The notes: generated by a model not told the origin, from the letters alone. A DNA stretch of 64,000 nucleotides from Micavibrio sp. UBA6212 (GCA_002421905.1 DISK01000014.1:1-64000), one strand, 5' to 3'; counted from the first letter of the stretch, positions 26,020-34,616 are shown. A program made the numbers and translations.

Positions 26020-26772
26020 ATGACATTCTTTCCCGTCTTTATCGTTATTCTTTTGGTGGCTCTGCTCGCCAGTATCCGCATCATTAAGGAATATGAACGC
26101 GGTGTCGTCTATACGCTCGGAAAATATACCGGTACACGCAGCGCAGGGTTTCAACTTGTCCTTCCTGTCATTCAAAGCATGACCATTGTCGATGTCCGTG
26201 TCCGCACTGATGATATTCCGGCACAAGATCTGATTTCCAAAGATAACGTCTCGGTTAAAGTCAGCGGAGTTCTGAACTACCGTGTTGTTGACCCTGCTAT
26301 GGCGATCAACCGCAACGAAGATTTCTTGTTCCGGACCAACCAGATGGCACAAACCACGCTACGCTCGGTCTTGGGGCAACATGATCTTGATGACATGCTG
26401 CAAAAACGGGCAGACCTTAATAAAGCAATCCAAAGCGAACTCGACGGTCAGACCGAAGGGTCAGGTATTAAGGTTATCAGTGTTGAAATCAAACATGTTG
26501 ATATTGACCCAAGCATGGTTCGTGCCATTGCCCGCCAAGCCGAAGCCGAACGGGAACGTCGTGCAAAAATCATCAATGCCGAAGGTGAATTGCAAGCAGC
26601 AAAACAACTCGATGAAGCGGCCACCATTCTGGCGCAACGTCCTGAAACCATGCAACTCCGTTATCTCGGGACACTGGGTGAATTTGCCAACAACAAAGGC
26701 GGCAGCACTATTGTCCTCCCCTTACCGATGAACCTGCTACAAAGCATCGGAAACCTGATAGATAAAAAATAA
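26020..26772 (+). CDS. Slipin (SPFH/band 7, stomatin-like) membrane protein
   Basis: 250-aa protein with an N-terminal anchor (FFPVFIVILLVALLASIRII, about 3-22), the band-7 domain (IIKEYERGVVYTLGKYTGTR through DVRVRTDDIPAQDLISKDNV), and a helical C-terminus (ARQAEAERERRAKIINAEGE) that oligomerises. It forms membrane microdomains with NfeD partners; precise function in this organism is unknown. AAGGAG is placed before the ATG. Its transcript can end at a perfect terminator hidden in the 3' end of convergent fliJ. Confidence 0.95.
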   Translation: MTFFPVFIVILLVALLASIRIIKEYERGVVYTLGKYTGTRSAGFQLVLPVIQSMTIVDVRVRTDDIPAQDLISKDNVSVKVSGVLNYRVVDPAMAINRNEDFLFRTNQMAQTTLRSVLGQHDLDDMLQKRADLNKAIQSELDGQTEGSGIKVISVEIKHVDIDPSMVRAIARQAEAERERRAKIINAEGELQAAKQLDEAATILAQRPETMQLRYLGTLGEFANNKGGSTIVLPLPMNLLQSIGNLIDKK

Positions 26773-26808
26773 TAGGGCGCGCAGCGATCCAGTCTCTAAA
26801 GAACAAGA

Positions 26809-27234
26809 CTACTGATCTTCATTTCGCCTGAAAACCTCGATGCCAATTTCATCGAGGTTTTTATTTTCCTTAGCGTCAGTTTCGGCTTGATCTTCATCAT
26901 TACGGCGCTGCTGGATAATCTGGGCTTTCTTCTGTTCGGAAAAGGCCTCGCGCATATCATCTTGCGCCTTTTCAATACGACCATCTATTTTTTTGATCTG
27001 ACCGTCCAGACGATCAATCTCGGCGGCCATACGCGAAGAATAGGCGGCAAAAGTTACCAAAGCCTCGATATTGGTTCCATCTTCTGCAAGCTTCCGCTCC
27101 CGATCAACTTCTTCAAGAATAATTCGCCTGCGACCTTCCAGTACTTCAACCTGCCGGAATAACTCCGCCAGAATCTTTTGCTTTTCCTCAACGCGGAACT
27201 TCCGCAAACGGATTAATGGTTCAAGATCTGCCAT
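26809..27234 (-). CDS. fliJ: Flagellar export protein FliJ
   Basis: Soluble coiled-coil component of the flagellar type III export gate. The 141-aa protein is almost wholly helical: LIRLRKFRVEEKQKILAELF (about 6-25), an Arg-rich heptad region and EIDRLDGQIKKIDGRIEKAQ (about 72-91), typical of FliJ. It lacks any domain that could be confused with another family, so the call also rests on fliI, encoded upstream on the same strand, with a 253-aa unknown gene between. The last dozen codons double as a terminator for the slipin operon. Confidence 0.8.
   Translation of the reverse strand: MADLEPLIRLRKFRVEEKQKILAELFRQVEVLEGRRRIILEEVDRERKLAEDGTNIEALVTFAAYSSRMAAEIDRLDGQIKKIDGRIEKAQDDMREAFSEQKKAQIIQQRRNDEDQAETDAKENKNLDEIGIEVFRRNEDQ
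26831..26865 (+). terminator. Terminator for nfeD-slipin embedded in the fliJ coding end
   Basis: AAAACCTCGATG-CCAATTT-CATCGAGGTTTT, a perfect 12-bp stem followed by TATTTT. It acts on plus-strand transcripts from the slipin gene, 59 bases past its stop, and lies inside codons 124-136 of fliJ on the opposite strand. Confidence 0.8.
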
Positions 27235-27304
27235 AAGGATAGCTTACCACAAAGGGCAATTCCAACCTAGAGCATGTCAACAAGGTGATGGCAGGCGATT
27301 AAGA

Positions 27305-28066
27305 CTAAACGGTGAGTTCCCGTAATTCTCTAACCACCTTATGGGTTTTCCAGGTCTCGACATCTGCACGATGAACATCTGGTCTGCTAATCCCCTTGGG
27401 AAAAACCTCATGTTTATCGCGACTTCCGTTCAGAGTGTCAGTATAGGCCCTGAGGGTTTCACGAACATTGATCGACAGATCAGTCCCTTCCCCCTGAAAA
27501 ACTGCATATTTGGCGAAGACAACCTCGTTCTTCAAATCATACTCGGATGCCGCCTGAAAGTGTTTCCAAACTCTCTCGCGATCTGTATCGGGAACCGCCC
27601 ATAACAATTTTTCACCAAAGGTCTGGTAAATATCCCGCTCGCACAAAGGTTTACCACTGAAATCAAATAATGTTTCCGTGGGACGATCTATATGCCCCTG
27701 CACCTCTCTGACTTCACGAACCTGAAGCCGATGCCTGTCCAGCGGTGCAATTTCAATAGATGACGTGAATCCATTGGCTCCGTTTATCTCAAAAAGGTAT
27801 GACAGCCCCTGAGCAACCCATTTTCCTTGTGCGGAAAATTGAAATTCCTCAATATCTTCAAAATCTGTCTCTTGATGAAATGCTTTTTTGAGTGCTTTTT
27901 TATCAGCGCCTTCCCGAATCTGGCCTAACAAGTGATTTTCCTGACCAACCAACTTGATAAAAGTCTCAAGCTGTTCGACCATGTCGGCAGCCAGATCGAA
28001 TGCCGGAGTATTCAGAATGCCCGCTGTCCGCGCCCATCCAGATTCAAAACTGTCTTTACTCACCAC
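27305..28066 (-). CDS. Unknown protein encoded between fliI and fliJ
   Basis: 253 residues, soluble, no signal peptide, start ATG at 28066. I do not recognise it. Features seen: helical N-terminus (FDLAADMVEQLETFIKLVGQ), a central beta-rich domain (SAQGKWVAQGLSYLFEINGA; LQVREVREVQGHIDRPTETL), a DTDRERVWKHFQ motif and a conserved-looking C-terminal block (LRAYTDTLNGSRDKHEVFPK). No known Fli protein belongs between fliI and fliJ; it may be flagellar by location only. It lies 70 bases downstream of fliI and 70 bases upstream of fliJ. Confidence 0.7.
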   Translation of the reverse strand: MVSKDSFESGWARTAGILNTPAFDLAADMVEQLETFIKLVGQENHLLGQIREGADKKALKKAFHQETDFEDIEEFQFSAQGKWVAQGLSYLFEINGANGFTSSIEIAPLDRHRLQVREVREVQGHIDRPTETLFDFSGKPLCERDIYQTFGEKLLWAVPDTDRERVWKHFQAASEYDLKNEVVFAKYAVFQGEGTDLSINVRETLRAYTDTLNGSRDKHEVFPKGISRPDVHRADVETWKTHKVVRELRELTV

Positions 28067-28113
28067 GCAGTATCTCCCTGTTTTTTTTTGTACTCAGCCT
28101 CGAATATCACAAT

Positions 28114-28160
28114 ATGGAATATAAAAAGCAAGTAATTTATTCTGTAATATTATATTCCAT
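28114..28160 (-). repeat. 11-bp inverted repeat spanning the end of fliI
   Basis: ATGGAATATAA at 28114-28124 and TTATATTCCAT at 28150-28160 are perfect complements with 25 bases between them. One arm lies in the last codons of fliI. It has no U-tract on either side, so it is not a classical terminator; an intercistronic stem or an mRNA end protector is possible. Confidence 0.5.
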
Positions 28161-29480
28161 CCCCAAGATCCCGGCTAAACGGGCAAAGCTTTCATCAATG
28201 GTTGAATGGTCGCCCTTATTCTGGGTTAAGAATTCTTCAATTGCCGGATAAACCTGAATAGCCTCATCAACCTTCAGATCACTGCCTTTCCGGTATGCCC
28301 CCAACTGGATGAGTTCAGCCATATTTTCATACGAGGAAATAAGCTGCTTTGATTTGCGAAAGATCGCCTGTTGATCGGGTGTAAACGCGCGTGGCAAAGA
28401 ACGGGATACAGATTTCAGCACATTAATCGCCGGATAACGACCACGATCGGCAATCTCGCGTTCCATCACAATGTGACCATCGACAATCCCGCGCACCGCG
28501 TCCGAAATTGGCTCGTTATGGTCATCCCCCTCAACCAGAACGGTAAACAGTCCGGTAATCGCTCCCTCACCCTGTACGCCGGGGCCGGCCCGCTCCAGCA
28601 ATCTGGCAAGCTCTCCGAATGTGGTGGGTGGATATCCTTTGGTGGTGGGGGGTTCTCCGGCGGATAAACCAATCTCCCTCTGCGCCATGGCAAAACGCGT
28701 GACAGAATCCATCATGCATAAGACCTGTTTGCCCTGCGCCCTGAAATACTCGGCAACCGATAATGTTAAATACGCGGCTTGACGCCGCATCAAGGCGGGC
28801 TCATCCCCTGTGGCGACGATTACAACAGAACGCGCCAGACCGTCCTCACCCAGATCGTCTTCCAGAAACTCCTGAACTTCGCGACCACGTTCCCCGACCA
28901 GACCAATAACCGTTACCTCGGCTTCGGTATATCTGGCCATCATGGACAACAGAACTGATTTACCAACACCGGATCCTGAAAAAATCCCCATCCTTTGACC
29001 TTTGCAAAGAGTGGTAAAACAATTGACTGCGCGCACCCCCATATCGAGTTTTTCACCGACACGTTGCCGCGCATGCGCCAAAGGCGCCTTATTTTTCAAG
29101 GGAACAGGGACACCACCCTGATGCAAAGGCCCCAAACCGTCAATCGGCTTGGCCAGAGCATTAATCACTCGCCCCAACCATCTCTCATTGGGGAAAACGA
29201 CGGGCTGCAATTCCTGAATATAGCCAGGACATCCCAGACCTACCCCTTCCAGCGTTCCAAACGGCATCAACAAGGCGCGGTTTTCGCGGAACCCGACAAC
29301 TTCACAAGGAATATCGCGATCCTCATGGGGGCGCAAATGAACAATCGACCCCACTGCCAGATCATGACCAAATCCGGCAATCTCAACCAAAAGCCCCAAA
29401 ACCTTGGTGACCTCTCCAAAGACCTGATGGTCAGGAATGGTAGAAATTCGGGCAATAACTTTATCAGCGAGGCGATCCAT
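28137..29480 (-). CDS. fliI: Flagellum-specific ATP synthase FliI
   Basis: ATPase of the flagellar type III export apparatus. The 447-aa protein is an F1-beta-like ATPase: Walker A GIFSGSGVGKSVLLSMMARY (about 162-181), Walker B VLCMMDSVTRFAMAQREI (about 246-263), and the family motif LSAGEPPTTKGYPPTTFGEL (about 265-284). The N-terminal part resembles FliI rather than Spa47-type (GEVTKVLGLLVEIAGFGHDL). ATG at 29480; the ribosome site is weak. Downstream on the same strand are a 253-aa unknown gene and fliJ. Confidence 0.96.
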   Translation of the reverse strand: MDRLADKVIARISTIPDHQVFGEVTKVLGLLVEIAGFGHDLAVGSIVHLRPHEDRDIPCEVVGFRENRALLMPFGTLEGVGLGCPGYIQELQPVVFPNERWLGRVINALAKPIDGLGPLHQGGVPVPLKNKAPLAHARQRVGEKLDMGVRAVNCFTTLCKGQRMGIFSGSGVGKSVLLSMMARYTEAEVTVIGLVGERGREVQEFLEDDLGEDGLARSVVIVATGDEPALMRRQAAYLTLSVAEYFRAQGKQVLCMMDSVTRFAMAQREIGLSAGEPPTTKGYPPTTFGELARLLERAGPGVQGEGAITGLFTVLVEGDDHNEPISDAVRGIVDGHIVMEREIADRGRYPAINVLKSVSRSLPRAFTPDQQAIFRKSKQLISSYENMAELIQLGAYRKGSDLKVDEAIQVYPAIEEFLTQNKGDHSTIDESFARLAGILGMEYNITE

Positions 29481-29503
29481 AACCGAAGGATAACACAGCT
29501 CAT

Positions 29504-29525
29504 GATTCCAGCAAAAGCCGGAATC
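29504..29525. repeat. Fragment resembling the ATTCC-GC-AAAA-GC-GGAAT dispersed repeat
   Basis: GATTCCAGCAAAAGCCGGAATC is a near-perfect inverted repeat (arms GATTCC/GGAATC). It resembles the common ATTCCCGCGAAAGCGGGAATC element I recall from many genomes. It lies between the start of fliI and the end of the next minus-strand gene. Confidence 0.6.
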
Positions 29526-29544
29526 TATCCATAAACAGGCGACT

Positions 29545-31089
29545 TTATTGCGTCATCAGTTGAAGTTGAGTGTCACTGGCGCGGATTGGGTAATATTTGA
29601 ATGCTGTCAGATTCGTATTAATTATATCCGGTGACTGGCTTCCTATATCAAAGGACGTGACTGCTGGTACAGCCCCAGATAATGCTGTCACAGCGGCTCC
29701 ACCATTTATTGAAATCCCATAATTGTTTGATTGATAGCTCCCGACAATTTTTATATCTCCCCCTGAAAATGTTGAGGTCGTAGAAGGAGATGCAACGGTC
29801 ACACCGGAAACTTGTGATAATAATCGAACGCCAGAGGCAGTGCTTTTTTGGAGCAACATTCTATCTGACCCGGAACTGCTCATATCCAGAAATCTCATGA
29901 GATTGCCTGCCAATGGAGGAGCCTTTGTCCATACCATTGATGTTCCCTCTGATGCAGAAAACCATGCTCCGGTTGGCAGAGTCAAAGAATCTGCCTCCCT
30001 CGTTACTGCTGCACTTGTGGTTGGAATATAAGACGAAGGAAAAGCCCCGAATTCGACTTGAGCACCAAAAAAAGCTAAATTCAAACCTGTGGCCGTTCCA
30101 TATCCGCAGGAAGTCCGGTTATCAATCAAAAGACGTGAAGTTGTCTGGGCAGACGTTGCCGTCAAAGTAATGCGTTGCCAACTGGTCGATACGACAAAGG
30201 GAGTATTGTTCGGGCATGCCGCAGTGGAACCAGGGTTTCTGAATCCAATAGTCGTGATCTGGTTTGCCTTGATCCATATTGAGTGTGTAGTGGCTAGCCC
30301 AAGAGGGACAGCAACATCTTGATACAAAACTTCAGTTGATGGGAAAGTATAAAAAGGAACTGTGCTTCCATCCGGTGCGGTTGTGCTGGAAGATGTTGTC
30401 ATCCCCGTACTCGCATGAGCCCACGGAGAAGTCGTAAACGCAGAGGATTGCAGAATAAGGTTTGTTCTGTCCTTTTCGATCAGGAGTCCTTTGGGTTGAA
30501 GTGTCACAGGATCATAATCGAAACGGGGTTGGTTGGGCGCCGCGATTTGAAGGACTCCAGCAGAATCGAAGTAACTTCCAACGCTGGCGCGGGAGAACGT
30601 TCCACCGGTTGCGCCCAAAAACGAAGTGAGATCGTTATAAACCGTCCCGTCCAACGTGTATCTTCCATCTGTATCGGCCACAAAATCCATAGACAGCGAC
30701 GGGTAATCAATCTTAACGCCGGAAGTGTCGGGAACTGTATAGGTCAAGGGCGACAGGGCATTGCCATTCAAATCCGTAATAGTTCCGCCATTGAGATCAA
30801 TCGGGGAGGTGAGCGTTACCCCATCCAGATCGACATCACCACTCACAGGTGCATAAGAAAAAGTCAAAGAGGCTGATCCAGTACCGGCAGAATATTCTGC
30901 ATAACGAGTGACACCACCAACATCGACGGTAATCCGTGGACAGTTTGCCGGACAACCCGAGACATTTACGGCTTCACTCACCGCGACAGTAAAATCCACA
31001 TTAGGCGGCGCAGCAAAGGCCGCAGAACCAGAGATGCATCCCACCATCACTATGATAAACATCCATAATGCGGCAAAAAAGCTTGTCAT
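29545..31089 (-). CDS. Secreted protein with a phage-tail-like / Ig-like domain arrangement
   Basis: 514 residues. A signal peptide is visible (FFAALWMFIIVMVGCISGSA then AFAAPP). Residues about 28-130 look like an Ig-like module (GGTITDLNGNALSPLTYTVP). The rest resembles phage-associated proteins: FSRASVGSYFDSAGVLQIAA and PRFDYDPVTLQPKGLLIEKD followed by RTNLILQSS, a combination I recall in prophage head/tail or LamG-like proteins, then a carbohydrate-binding-like beta domain. It has two cysteine pairs (SGCPANCPRI; TAACPNN). It is a lone gene with no phage genes around, so it is probably a surface protein that acquired the domain. Confidence 0.7.
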   Translation of the reverse strand: MTSFFAALWMFIIVMVGCISGSAAFAAPPNVDFTVAVSEAVNVSGCPANCPRITVDVGGVTRYAEYSAGTGSASLTFSYAPVSGDVDLDGVTLTSPIDLNGGTITDLNGNALSPLTYTVPDTSGVKIDYPSLSMDFVADTDGRYTLDGTVYNDLTSFLGATGGTFSRASVGSYFDSAGVLQIAAPNQPRFDYDPVTLQPKGLLIEKDRTNLILQSSAFTTSPWAHASTGMTTSSSTTAPDGSTVPFYTFPSTEVLYQDVAVPLGLATTHSIWIKANQITTIGFRNPGSTAACPNNTPFVVSTSWQRITLTATSAQTTSRLLIDNRTSCGYGTATGLNLAFFGAQVEFGAFPSSYIPTTSAAVTREADSLTLPTGAWFSASEGTSMVWTKAPPLAGNLMRFLDMSSSGSDRMLLQKSTASGVRLLSQVSGVTVASPSTTSTFSGGDIKIVGSYQSNNYGISINGGAAVTALSGAVPAVTSFDIGSQSPDIINTNLTAFKYYPIRASDTQLQLMTQ

Positions 31090-31207
31090 ATACAGAACAC
31101 CCTCACGCTGTAACGGGACAAAATATCCAATAAAAATAATTAGTTAATGCCTATTTCTAAAAACAAAGTACAATATTCACAGTGGTTTTGAAACCCTCCA
31201 AATACCC

Positions 31208-31293
31208 GATTCAGGAAAAATTCCACTCATGCCAGACTAAAACATTTGTTAACCTTTTTAATATTTGTTAATATGGTTGTTAATAAAGTTTAA
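31208..31293 (+). promoter_or_regulatory. Candidate CtrA autoregulatory region
   Basis: Five TTAA half-sites at 31249, 31258, 31268, 31280 and 31290 lie in 45 bases, including TTAACC, which resembles the CtrA half-site. A GANTC methylation site (GATTC at 31208-31212) lies upstream. The canonical TTAA-N7-TTAA spacing is not present exactly (spacings are 5-8), so the assignment is tentative. Confidence 0.45.
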
Positions 31294-31355
31294 CAAAGGC
31301 TTTTTGTAACCAACTTTGAGAACATTCGCCTCAACATTGAACAAGGAAGAACCCT

Positions 31356-32063
31356 ATGAGAGTCCTGCTAGTAGAAGACGATAGCTCCACAGCTAAAAGC
31401 ATTGAGATGATCCTCAAATCCGAAGGATACATGGTTGAAACCACAGATTTGGGTGAAGACGCCTACGAACTCGGAAAATTTTACGAATACGATATTATCG
31501 TGCTCGACCTGATGTTGCCGGATATGCACGGCTATGATGTTTTGAAAAAGCTCCGCGCTGAAAAGATCAACATCCCTATTCTGATCCTCTCCGGCCTTGC
31601 CGAACTGGACAGCAAGATCAAAGGTCTGGGCTTTGGCGCAGACGATTACCTGACCAAACCATTTGAAAAAGCTGAGTTGATCGCGCGGATCAAGGCGATT
31701 GTCCGCCGTTCCCAAGGTCACGCCCAGAGCAAGATCGAAGTGGGTCGTGTTGTGGTCAATCTGGATTCCCGTACGGTCGAAGTTGATGGCAAACCGATCC
31801 ACCTGACTGGCAAGGAATACGGTATTCTTGAATTGCTGGCCTTGCGCAAAGGCACCACCCTGACCAAGGAAATGTTCCTCAACCACCTTTATGGCGGGAT
31901 GGATGAACCGGAAGTCAAAATCATTGACGTCTTTATCTGCAAGTTGCGGAAAAAAATCGAACAAGCAACCAGTGGTGAAAATTACATCGAAACGGTCTGG
32001 GGTCGTGGCTATGTTCTTCGTGAACCCGCGCACGCCGACAAAGTTCGTGCCGCAAACGCATAA
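31356..32063 (+). CDS. ctrA: Cell-cycle response regulator CtrA
   Basis: Master transcription regulator of Alphaproteobacteria, phosphorylated on an aspartate. The 235-aa OmpR-type protein begins MRVLLVEDDSSTAKSIEMIL, which is CtrA-specific, has the receiver aspartate in IIVLDLMLPDMHGYDV (about D51), and a winged-helix domain ending AELIARIKAIVRRSQGHAQS, TLTKEMFLNHLYGGMDEPEV and KLRKKIEQATSGENYIETVW-type segments. Ribosome site AAGGAAG. A hairpin terminator follows at 32095. Upstream TTAA repeats suggest autoregulation. CtrA controls flagellar genes in this class, and fliI/fliJ are close by. Confidence 0.95.
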   Translation: MRVLLVEDDSSTAKSIEMILKSEGYMVETTDLGEDAYELGKFYEYDIIVLDLMLPDMHGYDVLKKLRAEKINIPILILSGLAELDSKIKGLGFGADDYLTKPFEKAELIARIKAIVRRSQGHAQSKIEVGRVVVNLDSRTVEVDGKPIHLTGKEYGILELLALRKGTTLTKEMFLNHLYGGMDEPEVKIIDVFICKLRKKIEQATSGENYIETVWGRGYVLREPAHADKVRAANA

Positions 32064-32094
32064 TTCCTAATATTCTAATATACCTGCACAACCA

Positions 32095-32122
32095 AAACGG
32101 CCCTGATTTTCGGGCCGTTTTC
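32095..32122 (+). terminator. Intrinsic terminator after ctrA
   Basis: AAAACGGCCC-TGATTTTC-GGGCCGTTTT, a perfect 10-bp stem with 8-base loop and flanking A and T runs, located 31 bases after the ctrA stop. Confidence 0.9.
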
Positions 32123-32245
32123 TATGAGTTGCCCTGCTACCTGCAATTGACAATCTCTTCGATTCTTCTATCATGCCAAAATGCTATGCGTGCTTGGAAC
32201 AGCAAACACACGGAGCAGCAAACACAAAAAAATCGAGGCTCAAAA

Positions 32246-34117
32246 ATGTATCCACGTAACAAGTTTCTTTCTGCCGTTGCTTTTACAACCCTGTTGGGGT
32301 TTTCCTGTTCCGCTCTGGCTTATGAAACAACCACCTTCAACATTTTGCTTTCTGACGCGACAAAAACCGGGACCATATCATTGGGGAACGGGACTCTGGG
32401 AAATGGAACGGCGGTCATCACCACTGGCGCAAATGTTTATAATTACGCCACCCAGTATTTCACGCCGACAACATCTGGGACCTATGTATTTGGACAACTG
32501 AACTCGCCTGCGGACACCGTTATCTTGCTGTATTCCCCGACTTTTGACGACGGAAACCCTGATCAAAATTTTGTCGAAATGAATGATGATGGAGATAGCT
32601 CTTCAATTGTTGATATTCCACTAAAGGCCTACGTCGATACCGCCATTGCAAGTCGAGCCTGCGATAGTGATCCAGACCTCTGCCCCCTTTTGGTGTCTTC
32701 CCTGACCTCCGGAATTGACTATTATCTGGTTGTATCAACCTATTTCCCGGGAGACTCTCTTGGTGCTCCGACAGATACACTTTCCTTTTTCGTGATTGGC
32801 GATGCCTTGGTAGGAGTTGGCGGGGTCCCTCCTGTATCCTCCGGTTATACCAGTACCGCACAACAGACTGCCGTTTCCAATCTGGCCAACTACCTTGGAG
32901 ATCATGATGACAGTGGCGATCTGGCAACCGTCGCAACCCATCTTGATACGCTTTCTCAAGAACAGGTTATCGAAACACTCAAAACCATATTTCCTGTGAA
33001 TGCATCACTGGCACCACAGCTGACAGGAAGCGCCGCCGGACAAACCTCAAATGTGCTGATCGAAAAAGTCGGAACTGTGTTGGGAAGTCTGAACACACCG
33101 TCTTCAGCAGGCTTTGCGAACGGATCATTCAACTCTTCCAAATGGTTTTTCGGATCTGGCTCCACGGTATCAACACCAGATGTCTTCAAGAGCAGCTTTA
33201 CCCAAAACGAAATTGGCACCCCAGATTATGCAAGTGACAGTCTTGTGAATGGATTAGCCTCCCTTCCCTACCAAAAATTTGAATCAGAAAATCAGGCTTT
33301 CTGGATTCAGGGTGTCGGGGCATACACCAACGGAGATTCCGACAAGAATACGCTGGCATATGATGTCACCAATGCAGGGGTTGTGACTGGGTATGAATAT
33401 GCGCTGTCTCCTGACTCTCTGGTTGGCGTCATTGCCAGTGCCTTCAAATCCTATGTTGATCTGGAAGGAAGTGCCGGAGAAATTGACTCCAACACCTATT
33501 CTCTAGGAGTGTTCGGGCAACATCTTCTGGGCAGCGTCAAGGTTACAGGAATCTTTCTGGCATCCTACAGCCAGTATGATAGTGAACGTTTTGTAGATGT
33601 TGGCGGAATAAGTGGCAGTCCGAAAGTCGAGTATGATGGCTGGGGAACCAGCACAACAGTGGGCGTCAGCAAATTGTTCGAACACGAACAGGTTAAAATC
33701 GAACCTTTTGTGAATGCCAACTTCTCGACCGCCTCTACCGAGGACTACTCCGAAACCGGAGGTGGCGTCTATAACATGGATGTGTCCTCTGATACCAGCT
33801 CCTCTACCAGCGTTCGCACAGGCTTCACCCTTGAACATAATACAGATGTTTCGGGATATAACATGACACTCAAGGCAAAACCATATGTCGGTTATCAATG
33901 GGAACTGAACGAAGCCAATAATGCGGTCAGACTTTCCGGATCTTCATCCTCTGTTGTTTTGAATGGTCGGGATATCAATTCTGCCGAAGTTGGTCTGGGA
34001 CTGGAAGCCGCCATGAAACTCTCGGAAACAGATTCCGTGAAAGTCGGTGCCGAATATTCCCACGATAGAAACGAAGATAGCGGAATCGCCTATGTCGGTT
34101 ATGGCCTCAAATTCTAG
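32246..34117 (+). CDS. Autotransporter with a C-terminal beta-barrel
   Basis: 623 residues after choosing the ATG at 32246 (MYPRNKFLSAVAFTTLLGFS, a signal peptide; GAGG precedes it; upstream codons look like untranslated leader). The first part after the signal has a PPC-like domain (TSGTYVFGQLNSPADTVILL with DSSSIVDIPLKAYVD). The passenger region around 190-350 is helical and Ser/Ala-rich. From about 370 the sequence shows the repeating amphipathic strands of an autotransporter domain, ending AYVGYGLKF with C-terminal aromatic F for Bam insertion. No passenger enzyme motif is visible. A terminator follows at 34147. Confidence 0.85.
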   Translation: MYPRNKFLSAVAFTTLLGFSCSALAYETTTFNILLSDATKTGTISLGNGTLGNGTAVITTGANVYNYATQYFTPTTSGTYVFGQLNSPADTVILLYSPTFDDGNPDQNFVEMNDDGDSSSIVDIPLKAYVDTAIASRACDSDPDLCPLLVSSLTSGIDYYLVVSTYFPGDSLGAPTDTLSFFVIGDALVGVGGVPPVSSGYTSTAQQTAVSNLANYLGDHDDSGDLATVATHLDTLSQEQVIETLKTIFPVNASLAPQLTGSAAGQTSNVLIEKVGTVLGSLNTPSSAGFANGSFNSSKWFFGSGSTVSTPDVFKSSFTQNEIGTPDYASDSLVNGLASLPYQKFESENQAFWIQGVGAYTNGDSDKNTLAYDVTNAGVVTGYEYALSPDSLVGVIASAFKSYVDLEGSAGEIDSNTYSLGVFGQHLLGSVKVTGIFLASYSQYDSERFVDVGGISGSPKVEYDGWGTSTTVGVSKLFEHEQVKIEPFVNANFSTASTEDYSETGGGVYNMDVSSDTSSSTSVRTGFTLEHNTDVSGYNMTLKAKPYVGYQWELNEANNAVRLSGSSSSVVLNGRDINSAEVGLGLEAAMKLSETDSVKVGAEYSHDRNEDSGIAYVGYGLKF

Positions 34118-34146
34118 GCACGCCCAATAAAATTGTAAGGACTAAC

Positions 34147-34182
34147 AATAATGCGCCCCTCAATATGGCGCATTATTATTTT
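34147..34182 (+). terminator. Intrinsic terminator after the autotransporter
   Basis: AATAATGCGCC ... GGCGCATTATT, a perfect 11-bp stem with a 9-base loop, followed by ATTTT. It ends the transcript from the autotransporter before the XRE cassette. Confidence 0.85.
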
Positions 34183-34202
34183 GGAAAGAGCAACCGTATT
34201 TT

Positions 34203-34217
34203 ATACCATTTTGGCTG
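34203..34217 (+). promoter_or_regulatory. Half-conserved operator ATACCA-N3-TGG upstream of the first XRE gene
   Basis: ATACCA-TTT-TGGCTG; the left arm matches the two operators found before the second XRE gene, the right arm is degenerate. Confidence 0.45.
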
Positions 34218-34252
34218 TTTATTTTATTCCAAATCCGCATGATAATAAACCT

Positions 34253-34573
34253 ATGCAGCTCCAGAACAACTATATCAAAGACATCCGTAAGTCGCAGAAC
34301 CTGACCCAAAGCGAACTGGCCGATCGGGTCGGCACGACGCAGGAAACCATCCAGCGTCTGGAAAATGGCAAACGCCGTCTGACCTATGACTGGATTAAAA
34401 AAATTGCCGATGCTCTGGCTGTGCACCCGTCCGAAATTACCGAGGGCCCTGTTTCGGCTATTCCGCGCAACAATGCCGAAAAGCATATCCTCGAGGCCTA
34501 TCGGGAATTGTCCGAACAGGAACAAAAAATCTTCGGGACAATGCTGCGCAGCTTTTCTACCGAAAAAGAATAA
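34253..34573 (+). CDS. XRE-family transcriptional regulator 1
   Basis: 106 residues. Residues about 7-60 form a helix-turn-helix: IKDIRKSQNLTQSELADRVG, TTQETIQRLENGKRRL and IKKIADALAVHPSEI. The C-terminal part is a helical tail (AEKHILEAYRELSEQEQKIF). I chose the ATG at 34253 (MQLQNNYIKDIRK) because the domain begins here; the earlier in-frame codons show no domain. An imperfect copy of the ATACCA operator lies 36 bases upstream, and two better copies lie after its stop, before the second regulator. Confidence 0.8.
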   Translation: MQLQNNYIKDIRKSQNLTQSELADRVGTTQETIQRLENGKRRLTYDWIKKIADALAVHPSEITEGPVSAIPRNNAEKHILEAYRELSEQEQKIFGTMLRSFSTEKE

Positions 34574-34583
34574 TAGCAAAAAA

Positions 34584-34598
34584 ATACCAGAATGGAAT
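34584..34598 (+). promoter_or_regulatory. Operator copy 2: ATACCA-GAA-TGGAAT
   Basis: Imperfect palindrome (one mismatch in the arms) 10 bases after the stop of XRE 1. The centre is 33 bases from that of copy 3, about three helical turns. Confidence 0.65.
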
Positions 34599-34616
34599 TT
34601 TTGATTGTGCCATTTG

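Noticed and set aside
29545..31089. Prophage
   Set aside because: Only one phage-like domain protein with a Sec signal is present; no integrase, capsid, terminase or lysis genes nearby.
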